The translations under genes were made by a program, and so were the position numbers. Below, piece by piece: positions 50,004 through 57,882 of a DNA stretch of 64,000 bases. Within the stretch, counting starts at the first letter, position 1. Every line of letters starts with the position of its first letter. The DNA is taken from contig JANQKV010000043.1 of the NCBI GenBank assembly GCA_028280945.1, positions 30,792 to 94,791 of the forward strand, written 5' to 3'. The notes under the pieces are model-generated. The model made no database searches. It was not told the DNA's origin and was given only the letters and a program-made list of their open reading frames with translations. The DNA is from Opitutaceae bacterium. GTDB taxonomy: Bacteria > Verrucomicrobiota > Verrucomicrobiia > Opitutales > Opitutaceae.

Positions 50004-51253
50004 TGCGACGCCTGGTTTATGAGTTTTGGGAGGCGGTGCGGATTGCGTTTGCCCAGATCCGGGCGAACAAGATGCGTTCCGGGCTCACCGCCCTCGGGGT
50101 CGTGATTGGAATCGTGGCCGTCACGTTGATGACGACAGCCATACTTGGCATCAACAAGGGCGTTGATGAAAGCTTCGCCGGGTTTGGCACCGATGTCCTC
50201 TACGTCACCAAGTTTCCCTGGGATGGAGGCGACCGTGATTGGCGTTTCTACCGCAACCGCCCCGACATTCGCACGTCTTACGCGGACCGAATCAGTGAGT
50301 GGATCCGGGAAACCCCCGACAGCGCCCTGATGCGGGCGGTCGCGGCGGACAACACCGCGGTAAACGTCTCCCGCGGGGAACTTGAGGTGAACGGCATCTA
50401 CCTGTTGGGCACCTCCCACGAGATGGCCTTGATCTCAAAATCCGACATGATGGAGGGACGGTTCTTTAATGAGTTTGAAAACCAAAGCGGATCGCGGGTT
50501 GCGGTTGTGGGTTTCGACATCGCCGATGCGCTCTTCCCCAACGAATCCCCGATCGGCCAGAGCATCATCATTCGCAACTCGCCGTTCCGCATCGTTGGTG
50601 TCGCGGAGCGCCAGGGCAGTTTTCTGGGGCTCTTCAGTTGGGATTCCGGCATCCTGATTCCCATTCGTGCCTACCGGCACAGCATTCACGGCCGGGACGA
50701 GGGCGATGTGCGCGTGCAATACGATGTCATCCGCGCGGACGAAGCCCGCGACGAATTGCGCGGACTGATGCGGCGTATCCGTCAGCTTGAGCCGGAGGAG
50801 GAGGACGATTTTTCCATCAATGAATCCGCGACGATTCGCGAGCAGCTTGATCCGATCAAAAACGGCATCGCCACCGCCGGCCTGGTCATCACCGGTCTGG
50901 CGCTGTTCGTAGGGGCCATTGGGATCATGAACATCACCTATGTCAGCGTGAAGGAGCGCACCCGGGAGATCGGCACGCGCAAGGCGCTGGGCGCGCGGCG
51001 CCGTTCGATCCTGATGCAGTTTTTGGTCGAAGCGGTGTGCATCTGCATCGTGGGTGGGATCATTGGCTTGGCGGTGACGTGGGGTCTGGCCGGGACCATT
51101 GCCGCCGTCGCGCCGTCTTTCCCGATCGTGTTCTCGCCGGCCGTGGTGGTTCTGGCCGTGGGATTGGCGACCGGCGTTGGCGTCGCCAGCGGTTTTTTGC
51201 CCGCGCTCTCCGCCAGCGCCTTGGACCCCGTCGAAGCCCTGCGATTCGAGTGA
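50003..51253 (+). CDS. MacB-type ABC permease 1
   Basis: A 416-residue permease with the MacB layout: one N-terminal helix (MRSGLTALGVVIGIVAVTLM), a large periplasmic MacB_PCD domain, and three C-terminal helices forming the FtsX core, with the coupling motif VKERTREIGTRKALGARRRS. It works with the ATPase, adaptor and the second permease (51678-52904), probably as a heterodimer. In most such operons the two permease genes are adjacent; here cassette D separates them. Confidence 0.9.
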   Translation: MRRLVYEFWEAVRIAFAQIRANKMRSGLTALGVVIGIVAVTLMTTAILGINKGVDESFAGFGTDVLYVTKFPWDGGDRDWRFYRNRPDIRTSYADRISEWIRETPDSALMRAVAADNTAVNVSRGELEVNGIYLLGTSHEMALISKSDMMEGRFFNEFENQSGSRVAVVGFDIADALFPNESPIGQSIIIRNSPFRIVGVAERQGSFLGLFSWDSGILIPIRAYRHSIHGRDEGDVRVQYDVIRADEARDELRGLMRRIRQLEPEEEDDFSINESATIREQLDPIKNGIATAGLVITGLALFVGAIGIMNITYVSVKERTREIGTRKALGARRRSILMQFLVEAVCICIVGGIIGLAVTWGLAGTIAAVAPSFPIVFSPAVVVLAVGLATGVGVASGFLPALSASALDPVEALRFE

Positions 51254-51256
51254 GCC

Positions 51257-51680
51257 CATCGCGGATTTATGAATGTGAATTGCGGATTGTTCTCATGGAC
51301 CCCACCGAATTGAAGGCACGCACCAAGGATTTTGCCCTGCGGGTGATGAAGCTGGTGGATGCACTGCCAAAGAAGATGTCTTCCGATGTAGTCGGTCGTC
51401 AGTTGCTGCGTTCAGCCACTTCCGTTGCGGCCAACTATCGAGCCGCTTGCCGAGCACGATCAAAGGCGGAGTTCACGGCGAAACTGGGCATTGTGGAAGA
51501 GGAGGGAGACGAAACCGTTTTTTGGCTCGAATTGCTCATCGAGTCCGGCGTGGTCCCTGAACCCAAGCTCAGACCGCTGCTCATGGAGGCGAACGAGCTT
51601 ACGGCCATTGTTGTCGCATCGATCAAGACTTCCCGGTCGCGCCGCTTGAATCCGCAATCCCAAATCCGTAATCCGCAATG
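51257..51680. repeat. Cassette D: inverted-repeat-bounded insert between two permease genes
   Basis: Left arm 51257-51288 starts CATCGCGGATTTATG and ends ATTGCGGATT. Right arm 51649-51680, reverse-complemented, starts CATTGCGGATTACGG and ends ATTGCGGATT. I count 24 identities over 32 aligned bases. The units are TGCGGATT and variants. The arm begins 4 bp after the permease 1 stop, and the other arm ends on the ATG of permease 2. The only gene inside is a four-helix-bundle gene. Confidence 0.68.
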
Positions 51681-51681
51681 A
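51295..51681 (+). CDS. Four-helix-bundle protein (23S rRNA intervening-sequence type), cassette D
   Basis: A 128-residue member of the same four-helix-bundle family as the gene at 13754-14116. Recognisable pieces are LKARTKDFALRVMKLVDALP, SDVVGRQLLRSATSVAANYR and EFTAKLGIVEEEGDETVFWL. Its last ten residues (NPQSQIRNPQ) are encoded by the right inverted repeat. Its stop codon overlaps the permease 2 ATG as ATGA, so the insertion left the downstream gene translationally coupled. The start ATG lies 6 bp after the left arm with no clear ribosome site. Function unknown. Confidence 0.85.
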   Translation: MDPTELKARTKDFALRVMKLVDALPKKMSSDVVGRQLLRSATSVAANYRAACRARSKAEFTAKLGIVEEEGDETVFWLELLIESGVVPEPKLRPLLMEANELTAIVVASIKTSRSRRLNPQSQIRNPQ

Positions 51682-52904
51682 TTCTCTGGGAAACCATTGT
51701 GCTGGCTTTCCAGGCGCTCAAATCGAACAAGCTGCGTTCGACGCTCACCATGCTCGGCATCGCGATCGGCATTTTCACCGTGATCAGCGTGATGACGGCG
51801 GTCAGCGGCGTGAAAACCCGGATCGAGGATGGCCTGAATGTGCTGGGCGCGAACAGTTATCAGATTTCCAAGTTTCCGTTGATCAACTTCAGCGACCCGC
51901 GCCAACGCTTCGGCAATCGTCCGGATATTCGACTGCGCGATGCCACGCGATTCAAGGAGCTGATGGCCGAGGATGCCCGGGTCAGCATGGCCATTGGCCG
52001 CGGGGGGCGGCAGGTATTTTACCGCGACGAGAATACCAATCCGAATGTGCAGTTCATCGGCACCGATGAAAACTATCTGACCAGCTACGCTTACGAGGTT
52101 GCGTCGGGCCGCCCCATTTCCACCGAGGACGTGACGTTTGCCCGGGCGGTTGTGGTCATCGGTGAAGACGTGCGCAAACGACTTTTTCGCAATCAGGATC
52201 CGCTCGGCGAAAACATCCGCATCGATGGCACTTCTCTCACCGTGGTGGGGGTCTTGGAGCCCAAGGGTTCTTCTTTTGGCCAGAGTCTGGACAACCGCAT
52301 CGTGGCTCCGATCACGCGTTGGTTCAGCACCTACGGCCGGGCCGGGCGCTCGATCACGATCAACGTGCAAGCCAACTCGGCGGAGGAATTGGACAATGTG
52401 ATGGAGTTGGGAATCGGCGCCATGCGTCTGGTGCGCGGACTCGAGCCGGAGGACAGCAACAACTTCGACACCACCACCAATGACTCGCTCATCAAGACTT
52501 TCGACCAGGCGCTCAATACCGTGGCGATCGGCGCATTTGTGATCAGTGCCATCGCCTTGCTCGCCGCGGGGGTGGGGGTGATGAACATCATGTTGGTGAG
52601 CGTGACCGAACGCACCCGTGAGATCGGCATTCGCAAAAGCCTGGGTGCGCGCAAGGTGACAATCCTCATCCAGTTTCTGGCTGAAGCCGTGACGTTGTCG
52701 CTGTTTGGGGGAGTTGCCGGAATCCTGCTCGGAATCGGCGGCGGCAACCTTGCGGGTCAGCTGCTCAGCGCCGCGGTCGTATTTCCGGTCGGCTGGGCGA
52801 CCGCCGGCCTCATCGTTTGCAGCGGCATTGGCATATCCTTCGGCCTGTATCCCGCGTGGAAAGCGGCATCGATGGATCCGATCGAGGCCCTTCGCTACGA
52901 ATAG
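51678..52904 (+). CDS. MacB-type ABC permease 2
   Basis: A 408-residue permease like the upstream one, with an N-terminal helix (LRSTLTMLGIAIGIFTVISV), a periplasmic domain, and a C-terminal FtsX core with the motif VTERTREIGIRKSLGARKVT. Paired with permease 1 it would complete a heteromeric MacB-like exporter. Its start overlaps the four-helix-bundle stop by 4 bp. An arm of the putative empty element E begins 3 bp after its stop. Confidence 0.9.
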   Translation: MILWETIVLAFQALKSNKLRSTLTMLGIAIGIFTVISVMTAVSGVKTRIEDGLNVLGANSYQISKFPLINFSDPRQRFGNRPDIRLRDATRFKELMAEDARVSMAIGRGGRQVFYRDENTNPNVQFIGTDENYLTSYAYEVASGRPISTEDVTFARAVVVIGEDVRKRLFRNQDPLGENIRIDGTSLTVVGVLEPKGSSFGQSLDNRIVAPITRWFSTYGRAGRSITINVQANSAEELDNVMELGIGAMRLVRGLEPEDSNNFDTTTNDSLIKTFDQALNTVAIGAFVISAIALLAAGVGVMNIMLVSVTERTREIGIRKSLGARKVTILIQFLAEAVTLSLFGGVAGILLGIGGGNLAGQLLSAAVVFPVGWATAGLIVCSGIGISFGLYPAWKAASMDPIEALRYE

Positions 52905-52907
52905 GCG

Positions 52908-52992
52908 AGGTTACGATCTGCGAGTCACGATTTGATCCGATCTACGGTGGCTCGGCTGAATCTGCCTTCGTAAATCTGAAATCGTAACTTTA
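52908..52992. repeat. Element E: inverted repeats without a gene
   Basis: A weaker inverted-repeat pair: left arm 52908-52934 (GTTACGATCTGCGAG in its core) and right arm 52966-52992, whose reverse complement has GTTACGATTTCAGAT. Over the 21-bp core I count 16 identities. The 31 bp between the arms hold no gene. The build of the arms (ACGAT-type units about 10 bp apart) matches cassettes A-D, but position between convergent genes also fits a simple terminator hairpin. Confidence 0.4.
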
Positions 52993-52994
52993 GC

Positions 52995-54233
52995 TCACCC
53001 GCCGCGACGGATTTGTGATCCCGCGAACCGGATGGACAGCCGAAACACCTTCTTGGTCCGGTTGGTGATTTCACCAGTCTTAAGGTCGAACTTCTTGGGA
53101 ACTTCAATCCGGTGTTGGTCCACCACGGCATAATAACCGCGTTCGGAAAAGACATCGATCAACATGGCCAGGGCGAGCGGATCGTGCAGCAAGGAGTCCT
53201 CGGTGTTGATGTGTGAGACTCCGGAGATGGCGTGTCGCCGCACAATCGGCATGATCTTGCGGTCGATAAAGCCCACGACCCGGGAAAGGAGCTCACCGTG
53301 TTCGAGTTGATAGCTGTCGAGCCGCTTCACCATCTCCTGCCGCGCGTGGATACTCAGGTCACTCGCCACCGGGATGGACCGAAGCGTATCGTGGGTCGCG
53401 GGGTCGAGTTCAAGGGAGCTTTGGTAGGAGAGCTCCTGAACAATGTTCTCCTCAACCTCCTCAATCGTGCCCTGGGCGTTGATGAAGTGGTAGTGGAAAA
53501 TCGACTTCAGTGACTGGAGCGCATCCCAGGTTTGCTCCTTGAAGACGCGGTAGCGCCGCCGGGCCAACTCACGGTCGTAGTCGGTCGCCCGCTCCTCCCA
53601 GAGCTCGCCGGTGCCGGTGCGCCGCACCTCGTCGTTGTGGGCCTTGGTCAGCTTGCCGCGTTTGAGCTGGCGTTCCACCGAGACACGTTCCTCCACAAAC
53701 AACACCATGATATGCACGGTGGGCTGACGGAAATGGATCCCCAACGGCGTATGATGAAACTCGGCCCGCAAGGCATGCATCTTGGATACGAGCTGTTTGA
53801 GCGCGTCGACCTGCACCTCCGTCCGGGGAAAGCCGTCGAGAATGCAGCCATCGGCGTATTCCGGTTTGAGCAGTTCGCGCAGGAGAATGCCCAGCACCTC
53901 CCGGTCCCCCACCATCATGCCGGCATCCTTGATGCGGCGGGCCTCCGGGGTGTCGAGCAACGCGCTCACCACGATGGGCGGGCAGGTCAAGCCGCGGGCT
54001 TTCAGGATGAAGCCGGTATTGGTGCCCTTACCGGCACCCGGGGCACCACCCAGGAGAATGATCTCCTTGGGAAAACGAAGGTTGGAACGACCATACTCGT
54101 TTTCAAGATCGCGCCAGACGTCCTTAAAAATCAGCGCCGCATCCTTGATCTCAAGATCGGAGGGCTGGCCGGTGCGTTGCTCAGCGGCAAGGTCCGGACT
54201 CTGGGGAAGGATCGTTTCGGATTCGGGCGACAT
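52995..54233 (-). CDS. Adenylate kinase-like nucleoside monophosphate kinase with C-terminal extension
   Basis: A 412-residue protein. Residues about 55-260 are an adenylate kinase fold: P-loop IILLGGAPGAGKGTNTGFIL (Gly-rich, Lys), the ADGCILDGFPRTEVQVDAL segment for the NMP site, and VLFVEERVSVERQLKRGK. The C-terminal 150 residues add a separate domain of unknown role that is common in related long adenylate kinases of this phylum. It transfers a phosphoryl group between ATP and NMP, by the motif most likely AMP. A structured stretch lies upstream (54312-54426). Confidence 0.85.
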   Translation of the reverse strand: MSPESETILPQSPDLAAEQRTGQPSDLEIKDAALIFKDVWRDLENEYGRSNLRFPKEIILLGGAPGAGKGTNTGFILKARGLTCPPIVVSALLDTPEARRIKDAGMMVGDREVLGILLRELLKPEYADGCILDGFPRTEVQVDALKQLVSKMHALRAEFHHTPLGIHFRQPTVHIMVLFVEERVSVERQLKRGKLTKAHNDEVRRTGTGELWEERATDYDRELARRRYRVFKEQTWDALQSLKSIFHYHFINAQGTIEEVEENIVQELSYQSSLELDPATHDTLRSIPVASDLSIHARQEMVKRLDSYQLEHGELLSRVVGFIDRKIMPIVRRHAISGVSHINTEDSLLHDPLALAMLIDVFSERGYYAVVDQHRIEVPKKFDLKTGEITNRTKKVFRLSIRFAGSQIRRGG

Positions 54234-54311
54234 GGGCTAACGGGTTATGCGAGGCGGAGCGACTACGAATGTCCAGCGCAGGCGACTCCGGAAGTTCAAT
54301 TTCGAGGGAAC

Positions 54312-54426
54312 CCCGTTAACCGAGACGGGTCAGAGTTGGAGCCGAAAGGCACCCGGGGGAGCCACCCCGGGAGTTAGTTGAAGCTGGACCTGACGGGGCT
54401 GCCTCTGGTGGCCCCGTCTTGGTTTT
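54312..54426 (+). ncRNA. Hairpin-rich element ending in a terminator-like stem (candidate small RNA or 5' leader)
   Basis: Within 115 bp I see CCCGT/ACGGG (54312-54329), GCC-GAAA-GGC (54341-54350, a GNRA-type loop), CCCGGGG/CCCCGGG (54352-54371), a long-range GTCAG/CTGAC closing pair (54329-54394), and a GACGGGGC/GCCCCGTC stem (54392-54418) followed by TTGGTTTT on the plus strand. The T-run orientation favours a plus-strand RNA ending there, but no plus-strand gene precedes it. On the minus strand it would be the 5' leader of the adenylate kinase gene. No known RNA family is recognised. Confidence 0.35.
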
Positions 54427-54479
54427 GGAGCGGGGGGATGGAAAGCAACCACGGTTCGTTTGTCTAACTATTTCCACTG

Positions 54480-56135
54480 CTACTTGTGGCGGCCGTGTCG
54501 AACGATGTCCCAGATGATGTAGAATCCGACCATGGCCGACATGAGATACCCTACGATGCCGAGTGCCGGGTAGCCGAAGAGCAGGGGTTCGATGCCGGTC
54601 GTGACAATCATCGACGAGCCGATGATCAGCGAGCCGGAGACCAGCCCAAGGGTGATCCGGTTCGACGCGGTTTCGATTGAGTTGTCGAGATCATCGAGGC
54701 CCCGGTGGTCGAGATTCACCGTGATTTGGTCGTGTTCGAGCCGGCGCACCAGGCGCTGCACGCTGGAGGGCAGGTCCTGCAGGCTGGAGAGGGTGCCGCG
54801 CAAAAACTCCCGGGAACGCCGCGCCACGGCCCGGGGCCCGGTGCGTTCGCGGAAGAGTTGTTTGAGCACCGGTCTGGCGTGCTGCCGCAGGTCAAACTCC
54901 GGGTCGAGCGCCCGGCCCACTTCCTCGATCGCCAACACCGCCTTGGCCATAAGCGAATAGTCCCGCGACAGCGGGATGCCGTGGTCGCCAAAAATAAACA
55001 ACAGTTTGAGCATCGCGCGGCCGATCTCCTGGCGGCCAATGGCGAAGTTGAGCTCCTCGCGCAGCGCGAGCGTCACGTCCTTTTCCATCTCGCGCAGATC
55101 GGTCCGGGCTCCGGGCGGAGCCAGTTCGCCGGCAATGCGCACGATGCTTTCCGCGTCGCCCTCGACGGCGGCGATCCAGAAGTCGGCGAGGGCATAGCGC
55201 AGACGGCGAGTGAGATGCCCGGCCAGCCCCCAGTCCAAAAAGCACAACCGGCCGTCCGGGGTCACCAGCACGTTGCCCCCATGGGGGTCGGCATGAAAGA
55301 ACCCGTCGATCAGCACTTGCCGCACGATGGAGCCTGCGCCCTCGGCGGCGAGTTCACGGGCCCGCTCCGGGCCAACGACGTCGGGCCCCACCGGTTCACC
55401 CTCGACCAGGTCCATCACCAGGAGTTTGTCCGTCGTGTAGTCGGAGAAGACCTTGGGCGCAAAAACATGCTCCGGCGAAGGGTTGCGGGTGCTGAAATAG
55501 GCCTGGTTGCGAGCTTCGTGGCGGAAATCGATCTCGCGCTCCACGCCGTCGTGCACGGCTTCAATCACCGAGGGAAGGTCGTAGGGGCGCAGCGCACCGA
55601 TTCGCTGATGCAGTTGCTCCGCCAACCATTCCGCCAGGTCCAGATCCGCGCGGATCGAGCGGGCGATGCCCGGGCGCTGCACCTTCACCGCGACCGGTGT
55701 ATCCGATTCGTGGATGCGCGCGCGGTAGACCTGGGCCAGGGAGCCGGCCGCGAGCGGAGCCTGTTCCAGCTCCACGAACACATGGTCGGGGTCGGCCTCC
55801 AGTTCTTCGGCCATGAGCCGACGGATTTCGTCGAAGGCGACGGGGGCCACGTCGTTCTGCAGCTTCCGCAACTCCAGAATGAGGGGATGCGGGATCAAAT
55901 CCGGGCGCATGCTCAGCAATTGTCCGAATTTCACCCAGGCCGGCCCCAGCTCTTCCGCGGCCAGGCGGATGCGTTCCCACTTGGATTTTTTTAACGGGGC
56001 CGGGCTTTGAAAGCGCCTGGCCAGCGCTGTCGGCAGATCGAGCTGGTTGATGAAGTCGGCGAAGCCGTGACGCGCGAAGACAGTGAAGATCTCCTTCGCG
56101 CGGACCGCGTTTCCGAGCAGATCAAATGGTTTCAC
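54480..56135 (-). CDS. UbiB/ABC1-family atypical kinase
   Basis: A 551-residue protein of the ABC1/UbiB family. The KxGQ motif appears as ELGPAWVKFGQLLSMRPDL. The Ala-rich nucleotide loop is LAAGSLAQVYRARI with its Lys in PVAVKVQRPG, and the catalytic/metal region is IDGFFHADPHGGNVLVTPDG, then LCFLDWGLAGHLT. Two hydrophobic helices close the C-terminus (ITLGLVSGSLIIGSSMIV; LGIVGYLMSAMVGFYIIW). UbiB proteins are needed for ubiquinone synthesis or lipid handling at the membrane. It overlaps the phasin-like gene upstream by 4 bp. Confidence 0.92.
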   Translation of the reverse strand: MKPFDLLGNAVRAKEIFTVFARHGFADFINQLDLPTALARRFQSPAPLKKSKWERIRLAAEELGPAWVKFGQLLSMRPDLIPHPLILELRKLQNDVAPVAFDEIRRLMAEELEADPDHVFVELEQAPLAAGSLAQVYRARIHESDTPVAVKVQRPGIARSIRADLDLAEWLAEQLHQRIGALRPYDLPSVIEAVHDGVEREIDFRHEARNQAYFSTRNPSPEHVFAPKVFSDYTTDKLLVMDLVEGEPVGPDVVGPERARELAAEGAGSIVRQVLIDGFFHADPHGGNVLVTPDGRLCFLDWGLAGHLTRRLRYALADFWIAAVEGDAESIVRIAGELAPPGARTDLREMEKDVTLALREELNFAIGRQEIGRAMLKLLFIFGDHGIPLSRDYSLMAKAVLAIEEVGRALDPEFDLRQHARPVLKQLFRERTGPRAVARRSREFLRGTLSSLQDLPSSVQRLVRRLEHDQITVNLDHRGLDDLDNSIETASNRITLGLVSGSLIIGSSMIVTTGIEPLLFGYPALGIVGYLMSAMVGFYIIWDIVRHGRHK

Positions 56136-56452
56136 GGTTCGCCGTTACGGGTGGGCGGCTCAGCCATGGCGGCCTCCAACACCCGCACGCGCTCTTCCAG
56201 AGCGGCGATGCGTGCCTCGTGATCGGTGGTCTTTCGATCCAGGACTGCGGCGATGCGTTCGTTCAGGTCGGCCGCCAGTTCGTCAAACTCCTTGCGGCCC
56301 TGTTCGGCGATTTTCTCTGCCATGATCCTGGCGTCGCCGGCGTTGACTTTGCCTTGGCGCACAAAGTCGTCGAGCGTGCCCTCGATCTTGTCCTTGGTGA
56401 TGACTGCGGCGCCCACGCCCGCCAGAAGGGTTTTCTTTAGCAAGTCGATCAT
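56132..56452 (-). CDS. Phasin-like / polyhydroxyalkanoate regulator-type small helical protein
   Basis: A 106-residue helical protein. The N-terminus DLLKKTLLAGVGAAVITKDK and the coiled-coil-like tail (DHEARIAALEERVRVLEAAM) match the small PhaF/phasin-like proteins that commonly precede UbiB-type kinase genes. It overlaps the kinase gene as ATGA, supporting a joint role, possibly in membrane or storage-granule biology. No PHA synthase is in the window, so the PHA link is unsupported here. Confidence 0.7.
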   Translation of the reverse strand: MIDLLKKTLLAGVGAAVITKDKIEGTLDDFVRQGKVNAGDARIMAEKIAEQGRKEFDELAADLNERIAAVLDRKTTDHEARIAALEERVRVLEAAMAEPPTRNGEP

Positions 56453-56497
56453 AAGGATTTCAGGTTACGGAAGCTGACGAGGCCGCGCCAGTGTAAA

Positions 56498-57403
56498 TCA
56501 CGCTTTGCGGCCGGGTTGGGCGAAACCGTGAAAGGTCTCCCGCAGGAGCTCAAGGAACCGGGTCGCGCCGGTCGTTTGGTAGCGCTGCAAGTGGCGCACC
56601 ACCACAATCTCGCGCGTGGGAGTTTGACCGGTCAGCTGGCGATACACCAACCGTGAATGGTCGTCCGGGCTCTGGGCAAGCTGGGGCAGGATCGCCACAC
56701 CCAGGTTCAACGCGACGAGTTCCTTTAGCATTTCGACCTGGGCGCAGGTATGGCCGATGTGGGGCTGAAACTGATGGGTTCCGAAATATACCTGCACCTG
56801 CTGGGTGAGGGTGCTGCTTTCGCCGAGCATGATGAACGTCTGTTCCGCCAGGTCCTGAATGGTGAATTTTCGTTTGGTCGCCAACGGATGGCGCCGCCCC
56901 ACCGCCAGGACCAGCGATTCGGTGAAAATGGTTTCCGTGGCGAGTTGAGGCTCATCCACCGGCAGGGTGACGATTGCCATGTCCAGTTCTCCATGGGCAA
57001 CATCCCGGATCAGTTCAGTGCGAAACGCCTCCTCGGTATTGATCCGTAAATTCGGCAGCCGCTGCTGGCACCGCTCAATCAGCCCCGGAAGCACATAGGG
57101 TGCGACTGTGGGAATCGCACCCACCGAAATGGACCGATGGATTTCGGGATCGTCGCGAATCTCCCGCGAAACATTGTCGACTTCGAAGAGAATCCGGCGA
57201 GCCCGTTCGATAAACAACTTGCCAGCTTCGGTTGGCACCGCCCGACGGCCGAGTCGATGGAACAGCTTGTGCCCGAGCTCTGACTCAAGCTTGGCAACCT
57301 GCTGGCTAAGAGAAGGCTGGGCGACATGGGCTGCAGCTGCAGCCCGGGTGAAATTCCCGCTTTCGGCAATGGCGAGAACATATCGAAGCTGAGTAAGTTC
57401 CAT
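56498..57403 (-). CDS. LysR-family transcriptional regulator
   Basis: A 301-residue LysR regulator. The winged helix-turn-helix is MELTQLRYVLAIAESGNFTR followed by AAAAAHVAQPSLSQQVAKLE. The effector-binding domain follows with AIPTVAPYVLPGLIERCQQR and the C-terminal piece LVALNLGVAILPQLAQ. It resembles the OxyR/CynR group, but the redox GHC motif of OxyR is missing, so a peroxide-sensing call is not supported. It is divergent from the small membrane-protein gene at 57515 across 111 bp, which may be its target. Confidence 0.9.
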   Translation of the reverse strand: MELTQLRYVLAIAESGNFTRAAAAAHVAQPSLSQQVAKLESELGHKLFHRLGRRAVPTEAGKLFIERARRILFEVDNVSREIRDDPEIHRSISVGAIPTVAPYVLPGLIERCQQRLPNLRINTEEAFRTELIRDVAHGELDMAIVTLPVDEPQLATETIFTESLVLAVGRRHPLATKRKFTIQDLAEQTFIMLGESSTLTQQVQVYFGTHQFQPHIGHTCAQVEMLKELVALNLGVAILPQLAQSPDDHSRLVYRQLTGQTPTREIVVVRHLQRYQTTGATRFLELLRETFHGFAQPGRKA

Positions 57404-57514
57404 AGATAAAAACTATGAAAACCATAGAAACGGTATATTTCAACAATTGGAGGCGGTGACGTATAGTCTTGGCGTCGCCCGATGTGCGGGTGGCACCAAG
57501 AGAAAGAAACCTAT

Positions 57515-57673
57515 ATGAACAACGAACTCCTAAAGAACGTCCTGGTTGGCGGCTCGATCGCCGGGCTGGGAGTGGCCGTCTCCTTTGCCGGATCGCTGGC
57601 CATTCACGCGATCCTCAGCGCCTACGTCATCGTATCCGCCTTGGTATTGGCGGCCTTGGACTACAAACGTTAA
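57515..57673 (+). CDS. Small membrane protein (52 residues)
   Basis: A 52-residue protein from the ATG preceded by AAGAGAAAGAAACC, a reasonable ribosome site. It is nearly all hydrophobic after the first ten residues (GGSIAGLGVAVSFAGSLAIH, AILSAYVIVSALVLAALDYK), consistent with one or two short membrane helices. It has a good terminator 54 bp after the stop and its own gap upstream, so I think it is real. It lies opposite the LysR gene. No family is recognised. Confidence 0.62.
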   Translation: MNNELLKNVLVGGSIAGLGVAVSFAGSLAIHAILSAYVIVSALVLAALDYKR

Positions 57674-57727
57674 TCCGAGTCTTTTGCGCTGTTAAGCAGC
57701 TGCCAGATTCGCCCATTCCCCCCGACG

Positions 57728-57754
57728 CGGCCCGGAACCCACCGGGCCGTTTTT
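57728..57754 (+). terminator. Intrinsic terminator after the small membrane protein gene
   Basis: CGGCCCGG/CCGGGCCG, an 8-bp perfect stem with a 6-nt loop, followed directly by TTTTT on the plus strand. It lies 54 bp after the stop codon at 57673 and closes that transcript. Confidence 0.75.
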
Positions 57755-57792
57755 GTGCCCGGCACACTCGGGTTCGACCTCGGCATCGCACT

Positions 57793-57829
57793 CCGGCCCA
57801 TTGTCACCATTATGGTGACAATGGGCCGG
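57793..57829. repeat. Perfect 37-bp palindrome (18-bp arms)
   Basis: CCGGCCCATTGTCACCAT and its exact reverse complement flank a single central T. It has no T-run on either side, so it is neither a standard terminator nor a simple REP-type hairpin. It could be a protein-binding site or a cruciform. It lies between the terminator and the hairpin-rich stretch that follows. Confidence 0.7.
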
Positions 57830-57882
57830 GGCGACTGGGTTGGGGAAAAAACTCCGATTCGCGGATAAAGGTGGGTAGCGAC

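Noticed and set aside
56498..57403. OxyR identity for the LysR regulator
   Set aside because: The GHC redox-cysteine motif is missing at the expected place; only the LysR family can be claimed.
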